DNA of 5,466 bases from an uncultured Pseudomonadota bacterium (GTDB taxonomy: Bacteria; Pseudomonadota; Gammaproteobacteria; Burkholderiales; SG8-39): contig CAIPGJ010000506.1 of the NCBI GenBank assembly GCA_903864555.1, positions 1-5,466 of the forward strand. The letters are read 5' to 3'. Of the stretch, positions 1 to 5,466 are shown piece after piece (position 1 is the first letter of the stretch; each line of letters opens with the position of its first letter). The notes under the pieces are model-generated. The model saw only the letters and a list, made by a program, of their open reading frames with translations, was not told the DNA's origin and searched no databases. Position numbers and translations under genes: made by a program.

Positions 1-855
1 GAATTCCTGCACCTTTTCGTGCTGCCGGGAGGTCGCCCTGATACTGAGAACACCTGCCTCGGGATTGGAGATGACTGCCGCAGCTTCGATGAAGCTGGGG
101 CCCGACGGGCCCGTCGTTTGTGCAGGGAGCTGTTGCTGTGTGGCACCACCTGGGCCAGCAGCCTGAGCGGCAGGCGCTGGTGTGGGTGCAGCCTGCGCGG
201 TCGCGCCTGCGGGAATGACCTTGTCGGTTTCCCGCAGGAGTGCCTTCACATTTTCTACCAGTGTTTTCCAGAAATTGTTTTCCGAACGATTTACAACAGA
301 GGAGGTGGATGTGTTGCCACCACCACCGCCACCGGATCCGCCAGAGCTTGCCCCTATGTTTCCGGACACGCTGACATTACTGGTGCTGATGCGGTCCATG
401 TTCAGGTAGTCGATCTTGTAGATGCGCAGAAAAGGCGTGTCCGGCGAGACAATGAGGTTGGGGCCGTCAAGTTCCCAGCGGACATCGGTCTGCTTGGCGA
501 TTCGCGAAAGCAACTGGGGGAGTGTCTGGTCTATCGCGTTCAGTGTGACCGTCCCGGAAATCCCGGGGTGGACGTCAACATTCAGCTTGGCATCGCGCGC
601 GAGCGCAAAAAGCAGCTCCTGAACCCGGACATTGTTCACGACAACACTATAGGTTTCGGGTTTCTGCGTTGCCCTCGGCCTGGGCAGTATGGTGGGCATC
701 TGGATGGGAGCCGGAATGGCACCCGCCACCGGCGCAGCTTCCGGCTGGATGTGGGTCGGCGAGGTCCTCAACACAGGCGCCGAGCAGGCGGCAAGTGAAG
801 CGAGGACCACCGCAGTCAATAATCTATATGCCGCGCCAGCTGTCATTAGCATCAT
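1..855 (-). CDS. mshL: MSHA-type pilus secretin MshL, N-terminal part (cut by window edge)
   Basis: MshL is the secretin that forms the outer-membrane pore through which an MSHA-type type IV pilus passes. Only the first 285 codons are present; the reading frame is open to base 1, and the C-terminal pore domain lies outside the window. The start is the ATG at 855, preceded by AGGGAGG with a 10-nt spacer; ATGs at 852 and 846 are also in frame. Residues 1-24 form a lipoprotein signal (short hydrophobic run, then lipobox LAAC, lipidated Cys24). Residues about 70-150 look like the STN/secretin N0 domain (VNNVRVQELLFALARDA, later LRIYKIDYLNMDR). A Ser/Gly-rich linker at about 160-186 (six consecutive Gly at 175-180) followed by NNFWKTLVENVKALL is a pattern I associate with MshL rather than GspD or PilQ. 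An Ala/Pro/Gln-rich stretch at about 213-250 precedes the next secretin subdomain, where VLSIRATSRQHEKVQEF ends the visible part. It follows mshM by 84 bp. The MshL assignment is fairly secure; a T2SS-like secretin of a related subfamily is the alternative. Confidence 0.88.
   Translation of the reverse strand, partial: MMLMTAGAAYRLLTAVVLASLAACSAPVLRTSPTHIQPEAAPVAGAIPAPIQMPTILPRPRATQKPETYSVVVNNVRVQELLFALARDAKLNVDVHPGISGTVTLNAIDQTLPQLLSRIAKQTDVRWELDGPNLIVSPDTPFLRIYKIDYLNMDRISTSNVSVSGNIGASSGGSGGGGGGNTSTSSVVNRSENNFWKTLVENVKALLRETDKVIPAGATAQAAPTPAPAAQAAGPGGATQQQLPAQTTGPSGPSFIEAAAVISNPEAGVLSIRATSRQHEKVQEF
316..333 (-). repeat. mshL: GGN triplet run encoding six glycines in MshL
   Basis: Read on the minus strand, this is six consecutive GGY codons (GGT GGC GGT GGT GGT GGC), giving Gly175-Gly180 inside the Ser/Gly linker of MshL. 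It is a short imperfect trinucleotide repeat in a flexible, non-conserved segment, so length variation between strains would be tolerated in frame. It is a linker, not a domain. Confidence 0.7.
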
Positions 856-865
856 GCTGTTGCAG

Positions 866-872
866 CCTCCCT
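866..872 (-). promoter_or_regulatory. Ribosome binding site of mshL
   Basis: The minus strand reads AGGGAGG, a strong Shine-Dalgarno sequence, 10 nt before the ATG at 855. This fixes the start of mshL among three nearby in-frame ATGs. It is the clearest ribosome binding site in the window. Confidence 0.75.
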
Positions 873-887
873 AATAGCTACTAAACC

Positions 888-896
888 AGTATAACA
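888..896 (-). promoter_or_regulatory. Possible extended -10 promoter for mshL
   Basis: The minus strand reads TGTTATACT: a TGn extension directly joined to TATACT, which matches the -10 consensus at five of six positions. No good -35 hexamer is seen at 16-18 bp, which is acceptable for extended -10 promoters. Transcription would start near 881 and give a leader of about 26 nt containing the AGGGAGG site. The surrounding 84-bp gap is much richer in A/T than the flanking genes. It would let mshL be made independently of mshM. Seen by eye only. Confidence 0.4.
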
Positions 897-905
897 GATT
901 AATCT
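896..905. repeat. 10-bp perfect palindrome AGATTAATCT upstream of mshL
   Basis: AGATTAATCT is its own reverse complement. It abuts the possible extended -10 element of mshL and would lie in the -10/-35 spacer, a typical operator position. It is short and sits in AT-rich DNA, so a chance origin is quite possible. A second, imperfect palindrome (taatagctacta, 872-883) overlaps the predicted transcription start and the first base of the ribosome binding site. Confidence 0.3.
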
Positions 906-939
906 AACAAATTGATTATTCTGAGGAACGACATGTGGA

Positions 940-2427
940 TTATTGGCGATTCTGACTGCGCATGCGCTCAATGCTGCGGGGGTAAGGGTTCTGCGACTTC
1001 AATAACGCCGGGAGTGTTTCAATCGCAGCTTTCGATTCGCTGCTGGAAGGGAACTGCCCATAGGCAACACGATAATGCTGGTGGCCGTCGATTTTGACAC
1101 TATAGACATAAAAATCGTCGATATTTGCCACTTTTGCTGCACGTTGCAGGAAATATTCAATTTTCTTTGCGTCTTCGACCTTTGTTGTAAGTAACTGAAC
1201 TGAATGATGTCCAGGTGGGGCTTGCTCTAGCCATTCCTGCGTGTATTTAAGTCGTGCAGCGGCAAGTTTTCCCAGGGTCGCCGGCGGGACAGCAGTCTTC
1301 TCCGGTGTGGGGGACGCCTGCACCGGAGATTGCAACGAGGAAGTGGCTCTCTGCGGGGTGACACTTTGAGGTGGTGGGGTTGTTTCTGTCGTTTGCTGGG
1401 GGGCAGAATTTTCCGGCGCTTTGGTTTGCGAGGCGGATCCAGGGCTTGTTGGGCCGGCGACCGTGGTGGTTTGCGCTATGGCGGGGTCTCGCGGTGTCGG
1501 AGACACCTGGGGTGGCGTTGTTGGATCGCGTGAACCAGCCAGCCAGTGCATTCCCCATCCAATGATTGCACCCAGGCACAGCGTTCCAGCGAGAAGGTAT
1601 TTCTGACGATTCGGCTGGGGAACGAAAAAGTCGGAGTCGCGAATGGCTGCCTTGGCCTCCTTCTCGGTGACGCCATGGGTATTGCCTGCAAATGCAGCCA
1701 GTAAGGACTTGTCGGCAAGAATGTTGATCCGACGCGTCAAGCCTTGGGATGATTTCGAGATGAGTCTGATGGCTGCTGCAGAAAATACCTTGGGGCCTTT
1801 GTATCCGGCAGCACGCATCCTGAAGTCGACATAGCTCTCCACATCGTCCCTGACCATGGGCTCCAGGATGAAACTGTGTGTTATGCGCTCCTTGAGTTGG
1901 CGCATGTCCAGGCTCCCGAGAATCTCGTTCAGTTCCGGCTGCCCGAACAACACTATCTGCAACAGCTTGTGTCGTCCCGTTTCCAGGTTGGAGAGCAGCC
2001 TGATTTCCTCCAGGGTGTCTTTGGGCATGGCGTGAGCTTCGTCTATCAGCACCACGACCCGCCGACCGGCAGCGAACAGGCTGATCAGGTGCTCCTGCAA
2101 CTGGCGCAACAGGCGCGTCTCGCGTTCGGCGCCCAGTCCGAGTTTGAGCTCGTCGGCGATTGCATAAAGAATCTCCTGGCGCGAAAGGGATGGGTTCGCG
2201 AGGTAGATCGTTTCTATGCTGTTCGGCAGGCGATCCATCAGGACCCGGCACAGCATGGTTTTTCCGCTGCCGACTTCACCTGACACCTTGACTATGCCCT
2301 CGTCATGAGTGATGGCATACATCAGGGCGTCAAGAGTCGCCCCCCGGCTTGCGCCCGCGAAAAAAAAGTCGGTATGCGGGGTGATCCGGAATGGCGGTTC
2401 GGTCAGCCCAAAATGGCTCAGGTACAC
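940..2427 (-). CDS. mshM: MSHA biogenesis ATPase MshM with C-terminal SPOR-like domain
   Basis: This is a 495-residue inner-membrane ATPase of the MshM/ExeA (GspA) family, which supports assembly or placement of the pilus secretin. The start is GTG at 2427: the family begins with a short Met-Tyr-x-x-x-F-G-L sequence, seen here as YLSHFGLTEPPF, and a weak purine-rich AGGGCAGGG precedes it. The longer frame to 2556 would overlap the upstream regulator by 89 bp with unfamily-like residues. AAA+ motifs are Walker A GEVGSGKT (50-57), Walker B VVVLIDEAH (124-132) and a Gln/Arg-rich sensor region FGQPEL (161-166). A single membrane segment spans about 276-298, after which come a Pro/Thr/Ser/Gln-rich linker (about 300-385) and a SPOR-like domain (about 405-490; HHSVQLLTTK, YRVAYGQF, SKAAIETLP), the last predicted to be periplasmic and to bind peptidoglycan. 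The SPOR part resembles that of DamX. It lies 40 bp after the regulator gene and 84 bp before mshL. The name MshM is well supported; the exact role is inferred. Confidence 0.87.
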   Translation of the reverse strand: MYLSHFGLTEPPFRITPHTDFFFAGASRGATLDALMYAITHDEGIVKVSGEVGSGKTMLCRVLMDRLPNSIETIYLANPSLSRQEILYAIADELKLGLGAERETRLLRQLQEHLISLFAAGRRVVVLIDEAHAMPKDTLEEIRLLSNLETGRHKLLQIVLFGQPELNEILGSLDMRQLKERITHSFILEPMVRDDVESYVDFRMRAAGYKGPKVFSAAAIRLISKSSQGLTRRINILADKSLLAAFAGNTHGVTEKEAKAAIRDSDFFVPQPNRQKYLLAGTLCLGAIIGWGMHWLAGSRDPTTPPQVSPTPRDPAIAQTTTVAGPTSPGSASQTKAPENSAPQQTTETTPPPQSVTPQRATSSLQSPVQASPTPEKTAVPPATLGKLAAARLKYTQEWLEQAPPGHHSVQLLTTKVEDAKKIEYFLQRAAKVANIDDFYVYSVKIDGHQHYRVAYGQFPSSSESKAAIETLPALLKSQNPYPRSIERMRSQNRQ

Positions 2428-2467
2428 AGTGCCCTGCCCTTGTGGTTCGTCCCTGACGGGCGGTTGC

Positions 2468-3895
2468 TCATTCTTGCTGCTGCTTCTGCAGCGATTCCAT
2501 CCTTGAGTACAACGTTGTCCGGTTGATTCCGAGCATCTTCGCCGCTTGGCTGACATTCCCCCGGGTCAACTTCATGGCTGCATCGATATAGCCCTGCTCC
2601 CAGGCCTTGAGCATATTGTCGAGGTTGAAATTCCGTTCTCTTTCGAGGTGACGTCTGGCCTGTCCGGCCAGTGTTTCCGGATCGGTAGGGGGGACGGGAT
2701 TGCTTTCGGCAGGTGCCATCGCCAGGTCAAACTCCGGCTCCAATTCCTGCGTGGAGAGCTTCTGGCCGGCGTACTTCGTCGTGAGTCGGATGACGATATT
2801 GCGCAATTCGCGGACGTTGCCCGGGAAGCGATAGGTTCGCCAGGCAGCATTGGCCGATTCATCCAGGGAAAATGGTGCCAGCTTGGCTTGCTCTGCGTAG
2901 AAGCGACAATAGTGGTCCAGCAACTGCAGTTTATCGTCCTCCATGTCGCGCAGAGGTGGGACCTCAATGGTGAAGACCGACAGGCGGTGATAGAGATCGG
3001 CCCTGAAATTGCCTTTGCGAATTTCGCTGCGCAGGTCCCGATTGGTTGCGGCAATGACACGTGCCCGAGAGAAGCGCTGCTGGGTTTCGCCGACACGTTG
3101 AAACTCGCCATTTTCCAGGACACGCAGTAGTTTTGCCTGGAGCTCCAATGGCAGCTCCCCGATTTCATCCAGAAAAAGTGTGCCATCGCTGGCATCTTCA
3201 AAGTAGCCTGACTTGTTCTGGACGGCTCCGGTGAAAGCCCCCTTCACGTAGCCAAACAGGGTCGGTTCCACCAGCGTGGGGGCGATTGCTGCGCAATTGA
3301 GGGCAAACCACGGTTTGCCGTTACGCCATGAAAGGCGATGGAGCAGATTGGCGACCACTTCCTTTCCGCTTCCGGATTCACCTTCAATAAGCGCCGGAAA
3401 GGGGGAGTCGGCATACTGGCTGATCTGGCTTTTGAGCTTCTGGAGCGCAGGACTTTTTCCGACTAGTGGGTCGGATTCTGCTGCTTTGCCACCAGAAATC
3501 TCGGCTGCGCGAAATTGCAGGGCGTGCAGCAGCGTCTTCTTTAGGTGGTCCGGATCACAGGGTTTCGCCACAAATTCGGCAGCGCCAAGCGCCCTCGCGT
3601 GGCGGGCATTCGCTGCGTCATTCTGACCGGAAAGCACGAGGATCTTCATGGCCGGGGAATGGGCCAGCAAATCCTGTATCAGAGCGAATCCTTCGTCGGG
3701 GCGGTGAGGTGAAGGGGGGAGTCCGAGATCAACGAGAGCAAGCTGTGGTGCTTCATCCAGTTGGCGCAACAGACTGATGGCATGTGCTCTGGAGTCACTG
3801 ACCGTGACTTCGAAATCGCGTCCAAGTGCGTACGCGAGCGTGTCGGTAATCAACTGATCGTCGTCAACAATCAGCAAACTCGGTTTGTCAGCCAT
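2468..3895 (-). CDS. Sigma-54-dependent response regulator (REC, AAA+, Fis-type HTH)
   Basis: This 475-residue NtrC-family activator binds upstream DNA and uses ATP hydrolysis to open sigma-54 promoters when phosphorylated. The REC domain (about 6-125) has the acidic pocket D11-D13, phosphoacceptor D56, S89 and K111. The AAA+ domain (about 143-372) has Walker A GESGSGKE (172-179), an intact sigma-54-contact loop GAFTGA (219-224), Walker B TLFLDEIGELP (239-249), ATNRDL (283-288), RADLYHRL (298-305) and FPGNVRELRN (357-366). The C-terminus holds a Fis-type helix-turn-helix (about 447-467, NVSQAAKMLGINRTTLYSRM). All catalytic residues look intact. The REC stretch LVDLGLPPSPHRPDEGF recalls PrsR, the regulator tied to PEP-CTERM/exopolysaccharide loci, more than PilR, but no such genes are visible here. 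No histidine kinase is adjacent. Its start overlaps the end of the ABC ATPase gene by 8 bp, with AGGA 4 nt upstream of the ATG, suggesting coupled translation. It is a candidate regulator of the downstream pilus genes, though I saw no convincing -24/-12 promoter in the window. Confidence 0.92.
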   Translation of the reverse strand: MADKPSLLIVDDDQLITDTLAYALGRDFEVTVSDSRAHAISLLRQLDEAPQLALVDLGLPPSPHRPDEGFALIQDLLAHSPAMKILVLSGQNDAANARHARALGAAEFVAKPCDPDHLKKTLLHALQFRAAEISGGKAAESDPLVGKSPALQKLKSQISQYADSPFPALIEGESGSGKEVVANLLHRLSWRNGKPWFALNCAAIAPTLVEPTLFGYVKGAFTGAVQNKSGYFEDASDGTLFLDEIGELPLELQAKLLRVLENGEFQRVGETQQRFSRARVIAATNRDLRSEIRKGNFRADLYHRLSVFTIEVPPLRDMEDDKLQLLDHYCRFYAEQAKLAPFSLDESANAAWRTYRFPGNVRELRNIVIRLTTKYAGQKLSTQELEPEFDLAMAPAESNPVPPTDPETLAGQARRHLERERNFNLDNMLKAWEQGYIDAAMKLTRGNVSQAAKMLGINRTTLYSRMESLQKQQQE

Positions 3896-4652
3896 CTGAT
3901 CCTATGCACCTTAAGAATGCCTGCTCCAGGTTCACATCCCCGAACATTCGGGAAAGCTGCCGGGGTTGGCCGGAGAAGGCAATTTGCCCACGATGCAACA
4001 CCAGCACATGGTCGCAGATTTCTTCGATATCTGCGAGGGAATGCGATGTGAAAAAAAGCGTTCTTCCATCTTTCTTCAAGTCGCTGAATACGTTTTTTAC
4101 CTGTGCGCGGGCATGGGGGTCGAGGCCACTCATTGGTTCGTCCAGAACCATCAGTTCACGACTCAAGATCATGCAGGCTGCCAAGCCCAGTTTTTGAGTC
4201 ATGCCCTTTGAGAGCAGCCGTACCGGGCGGTCAAGTGCTTCCTTATCCAGGCCAAACTGCAATGCAGACTGCTCGGCTGATGTTTTTTGTACTGCGATTC
4301 CAGCGACTGACTGCATGAACCGGAGGAACTCCCGCCCGGAAAGGTAGTGTGGCGGGATGAAACGTTCCGGAAGATAGGCGAGCCTTTGGCGCGAACTAGC
4401 AGCACTGTGCGGCACTCCGAAGATATCTATCTTCCCGCTATCCACACTGCAAAAGTCCAGGAGGCACTTGATTATGGTGGTTTTTCCGGCACCGTTCACC
4501 CCGACAAGGCCAACGGTGGTGCCGGGTTCGACCTGGAAGGCAACATTCTGCAGGACGCCGGCCTTGCCGAAGCGTTTGCATATTCCCTGGAAGGCAATTA
4601 CGGCAGGTCGGTCGGACGGTGCATCAATCATGGCGGGCATGGTATTCGTCAT
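3888..4652 (-). CDS. ABC transporter ATP-binding protein (NatA/ABC-2 type)
   Basis: A 254-residue cytoplasmic ABC ATPase that would drive an unknown membrane partner. Visible motifs: Walker A GVNGAGKT (51-58), the YLPER sequence (93-97) in place of a classical Q-loop, signature SKGMTQ (148-153, the variant common in the NatA/ABC-2 branch), Walker B LMVLDEP (167-173, catalytic E172), D-loop SGLD (175-178) and switch H204. All are intact, so an active ATPase is expected. The start at 4652 is the first ATG of the frame; ATGs at 4640 and 4631 are equally usable, and none has a recognisable ribosome binding site. The conserved fold begins only near residue 18, so the true start may be one of the later ones. 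It is the first gene of the minus-strand set, divergent from mlaF, and overlaps the regulator by 8 bp. No permease gene lies beside it on either side. ABC ATPases such as PilH of Myxococcus occur with type IV pilus genes, which makes a pilus-related role conceivable but unproven. Substrate unknown. Confidence 0.88.
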   Translation of the reverse strand: MTNTMPAMIDAPSDRPAVIAFQGICKRFGKAGVLQNVAFQVEPGTTVGLVGVNGAGKTTIIKCLLDFCSVDSGKIDIFGVPHSAASSRQRLAYLPERFIPPHYLSGREFLRFMQSVAGIAVQKTSAEQSALQFGLDKEALDRPVRLLSKGMTQKLGLAACMILSRELMVLDEPMSGLDPHARAQVKNVFSDLKKDGRTLFFTSHSLADIEEICDHVLVLHRGQIAFSGQPRQLSRMFGDVNLEQAFLRCIGSDG

Positions 4653-4660
4653 TCGAGCGC

Positions 4661-4669
4661 ATCATAGCA
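4661..4669 (-). promoter_or_regulatory. Possible extended -10 promoter for the ABC ATPase and regulator genes
   Basis: The minus strand reads TGCTATGAT, a TGn extension joined to TATGAT (five of six matches to the -10 consensus). Transcription would start near 4654, only about 2 nt before the ATG at 4652. This would give an essentially leaderless message, in line with the missing Shine-Dalgarno sequence, or else translation begins at ATG 4640 or 4631. No good -35 is seen at normal spacing. Confidence 0.3.
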
Positions 4670-4730
4670 ACAAGGGAGTCCAAGCGCCCGAACTGGCGGG
4701 TTTTTCCTTCGTAATCCGCGGGTTCTGGGC

Positions 4731-4736
4731 TACAAT
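4731..4736 (+). promoter_or_regulatory. Possible -10 element for mlaF
   Basis: TACAAT matches the sigma-70 -10 consensus at five of six positions. The -35 region is weak (TTCGTA at 4708-4713 with 17-bp spacing is only a three-of-six match). Transcription would start near 4743 and give a leader of about 35 nt that carries the inverted repeat at 4751-4771. Confidence 0.4.
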
Positions 4737-4750
4737 CTGCAGCTTTTTTC

Positions 4751-4771
4751 GGGGCAAATTGATTGTGCCCC
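4751..4771 (+). repeat. Inverted repeat GGGGCA/TGCCCC in the mlaF leader
   Basis: The arms GGGGCA (4751-4756) and TGCCCC (4766-4771) are perfect reverse complements separated by 9 nt. The repeat ends 6 nt before the mlaF ATG and occupies the place where a ribosome binding site should be; none is seen. It could be an RNA hairpin that affects translation or a DNA operator. It is not a terminator, because no T-run follows on either strand in the right place (the plus-strand T-run at 4744-4749 precedes it). Confidence 0.5.
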
Positions 4772-4777
4772 CGACGC

Positions 4778-5466
4778 ATGGCGAAAACCGTGGCCGATCT
4801 GGTTGAAGTTAGCAATGTGACCTTTGCATACGACCGCAGCACGAGCGTGCTACGGGGTATCAACATGAGCATTCCACGCGGAAAACTGGTTGCGATAATG
4901 GGCGGCAGTGGCTGTGGCAAAACCACACTGCTGCGGTTGATTGGCGGGGCTCTTCAACCTAGTCAGGGTGAGGTACGCGTGGCAGGCCAGGCTATCAGTC
5001 ACCTGAGTGACCCGGAGTTGTTCCGTTTGAGGCGGCGCATGGGGATGCTCTTCCAGTTCGGCGCCTTGTTCACCGACATGTCAGTTCTGGACAATGTGGC
5101 TTTCCAGATGAGAGAGCATACCGATCTTCCGGAGACGATGATCAGGGATCTCGCGTTGATGAAGCTGCAGGCAGTTGGCTTGCGTGGCGCAGCCAGGCTG
5201 ATGCCGTCAGAACTTTCTGGTGGGATGGCACGACGCGTTGCGCTGGCCCGTTCAGTTGCCCTGGACCCCATGCTCATGCTCTATGACGAGCCTTTTACAG
5301 GACTGGATCCGCTCTCCCTGGGCGTCATTGCATCGCTCATTCGGAGGTTAAACGAGGTGCTGGGATCAACTTCCATCATCGTTACCCATGATGTGACCGA
5401 GGCGCTGGACCTTGTGGATTATGTGTATTTCATGTCAGCCGGTAGAGTTGTGGCCGAAGGGACGCC
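4778..5466 (+). CDS. mlaF: Phospholipid-transport ABC ATPase MlaF (3' end cut by window edge)
   Basis: MlaF is the cytoplasmic ATPase of the inner-membrane MlaFEDB complex, which moves phospholipids between inner and outer membranes to keep outer-membrane lipid asymmetry. 229 complete codons are present; the family is about 270 residues, so roughly 40 are missing. Motifs: Walker A GGSGCGKT (42-49), Q-loop Q93 in MLFQFGALFTDMSVLDNVAF, the family-typical MKLQAVGLRGAARLMPSELS segment (128-147), signature LSGGM (146-150) followed by ARR, Walker B LMLYDEP (166-172, E171), D-loop TGLD and switch H204. The GALFTDMSVLDNVA and LRGAARLMPSELSGGMARR runs nearly match E. coli MlaF as I recall it. The start is the ATG at 4778; a stop at 4760 limits upstream extension to a TTG at 4763. 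No Shine-Dalgarno sequence is seen, and an inverted repeat lies just upstream. mlaE, mlaD and mlaC would be expected to follow outside the window. Very secure. Confidence 0.95.
   Translation, partial: MAKTVADLVEVSNVTFAYDRSTSVLRGINMSIPRGKLVAIMGGSGCGKTTLLRLIGGALQPSQGEVRVAGQAISHLSDPELFRLRRRMGMLFQFGALFTDMSVLDNVAFQMREHTDLPETMIRDLALMKLQAVGLRGAARLMPSELSGGMARRVALARSVALDPMLMLYDEPFTGLDPLSLGVIASLIRRLNEVLGSTSIIVTHDVTEALDLVDYVYFMSAGRVVAEGT

Larger units (their letters stand above)
4653..4777. other. Divergent intergenic region between the ABC ATPase gene and mlaF
   Basis: These 125 bp separate two divergently transcribed genes and must contain both promoters. Elements seen are a possible extended -10 for the minus strand close to its start codon, a possible -10 for mlaF, and an inverted repeat next to the mlaF start codon. 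No small ORF, terminator or RNA gene is recognisable here. Confidence 0.7.

Noticed and set aside
19..798. A 259-codon open frame on the plus strand
   Set aside because: It lies wholly antisense to mshL, is rich in Arg/Gly with no recognisable motif, and is explained by the GC-biased codon use of the opposite strand.
1247..2251. A 334-codon open frame in a second minus-strand frame
   Set aside because: It is a +1/+2 shadow of mshM without domain motifs, while the mshM frame carries intact Walker motifs.
2428..2556. N-terminal extension of MshM by 43 residues from the ATG at 2556
   Set aside because: It overlaps the end of the regulator gene by 89 bp and the extra residues are unlike the family, which starts near the YLSHFGL sequence; GTG 2427 fits better.
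2546..3130. A 194-codon plus-strand open frame opposite the regulator gene
   Set aside because: It is antisense to a strongly conserved AAA+ coding region and shows no motif or ribosome binding site of its own.
3165..3190. TGGCAC on the minus strand inside the regulator gene as a -24 element
   Set aside because: No GC doublet occurs at the -12 position, and it sits in conserved coding sequence.
4744..4771. Rho-independent terminator from the T-run and inverted repeat
   Set aside because: The T-run is on the wrong side of the hairpin for the plus strand, and on the minus strand the hairpin is followed by A residues.
4749..4777. Possible sigma-54 promoter on the minus strand (GGCAC ... TTGC)
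   Set aside because: The spacing between GG and GC is 12 nt instead of the required 10, so it does not fit a -24/-12 promoter; the pattern comes from the inverted repeat.

Overview
The window looks like ordinary chromosomal DNA from a Gram-negative proteobacterium, most likely a betaproteobacterium. Base composition is in the mid-50s % GC judged by eye, not computed. The protein types that suggest this are an outer-membrane secretin of the MSHA-pilus family, an MshM-type ATPase, a sigma-54 activator and MlaF of outer-membrane lipid transport. The taxonomic call rests on remembered sequence style, not on a search.

Layout. Four genes lie head to tail on the minus strand and are transcribed from right to left: an ABC-2/NatA-type ABC transporter ATPase (4652-3888), a response regulator with REC, sigma-54 AAA+ and Fis-type HTH domains (3895-2468), mshM with a C-terminal SPOR-like domain (2427-940), and the first 285 codons of mshL (855-1, cut by the window edge). 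The first two overlap by 8 bp, the regulator and mshM are 40 bp apart, and mshM and mshL are separated by an AT-rich 84-bp gap that may hold an extra promoter. On the plus strand, mlaF (4778 to the window end, 229 complete codons) starts from a 125-bp divergent intergenic region.

How the genes may work together. mshM and mshL belong to assembly of an MSHA-like type IV pilus: MshL is the outer-membrane channel, and MshM is an inner-membrane-anchored ATPase whose periplasmic tail probably contacts peptidoglycan. The sigma-54 activator upstream is a plausible regulator of pilus or surface-polymer genes. The ABC ATPase has no permease beside it in the window. It recalls the ABC ATPases found next to type IV pilus genes in some bacteria, but a role here is inference. 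mlaF belongs to the separate, divergently transcribed Mla phospholipid-transport system and is linked to the rest only by position.

There is no sign of a mobile element, CRISPR array, tRNA or rRNA. No gene-free stretch exceeds 125 bp. I do not see a clearly novel system. The points most worth a second look are the MshM-SPOR architecture, the permease-less ABC ATPase fused translationally to a regulator, and an inverted repeat just upstream of the mlaF start codon.
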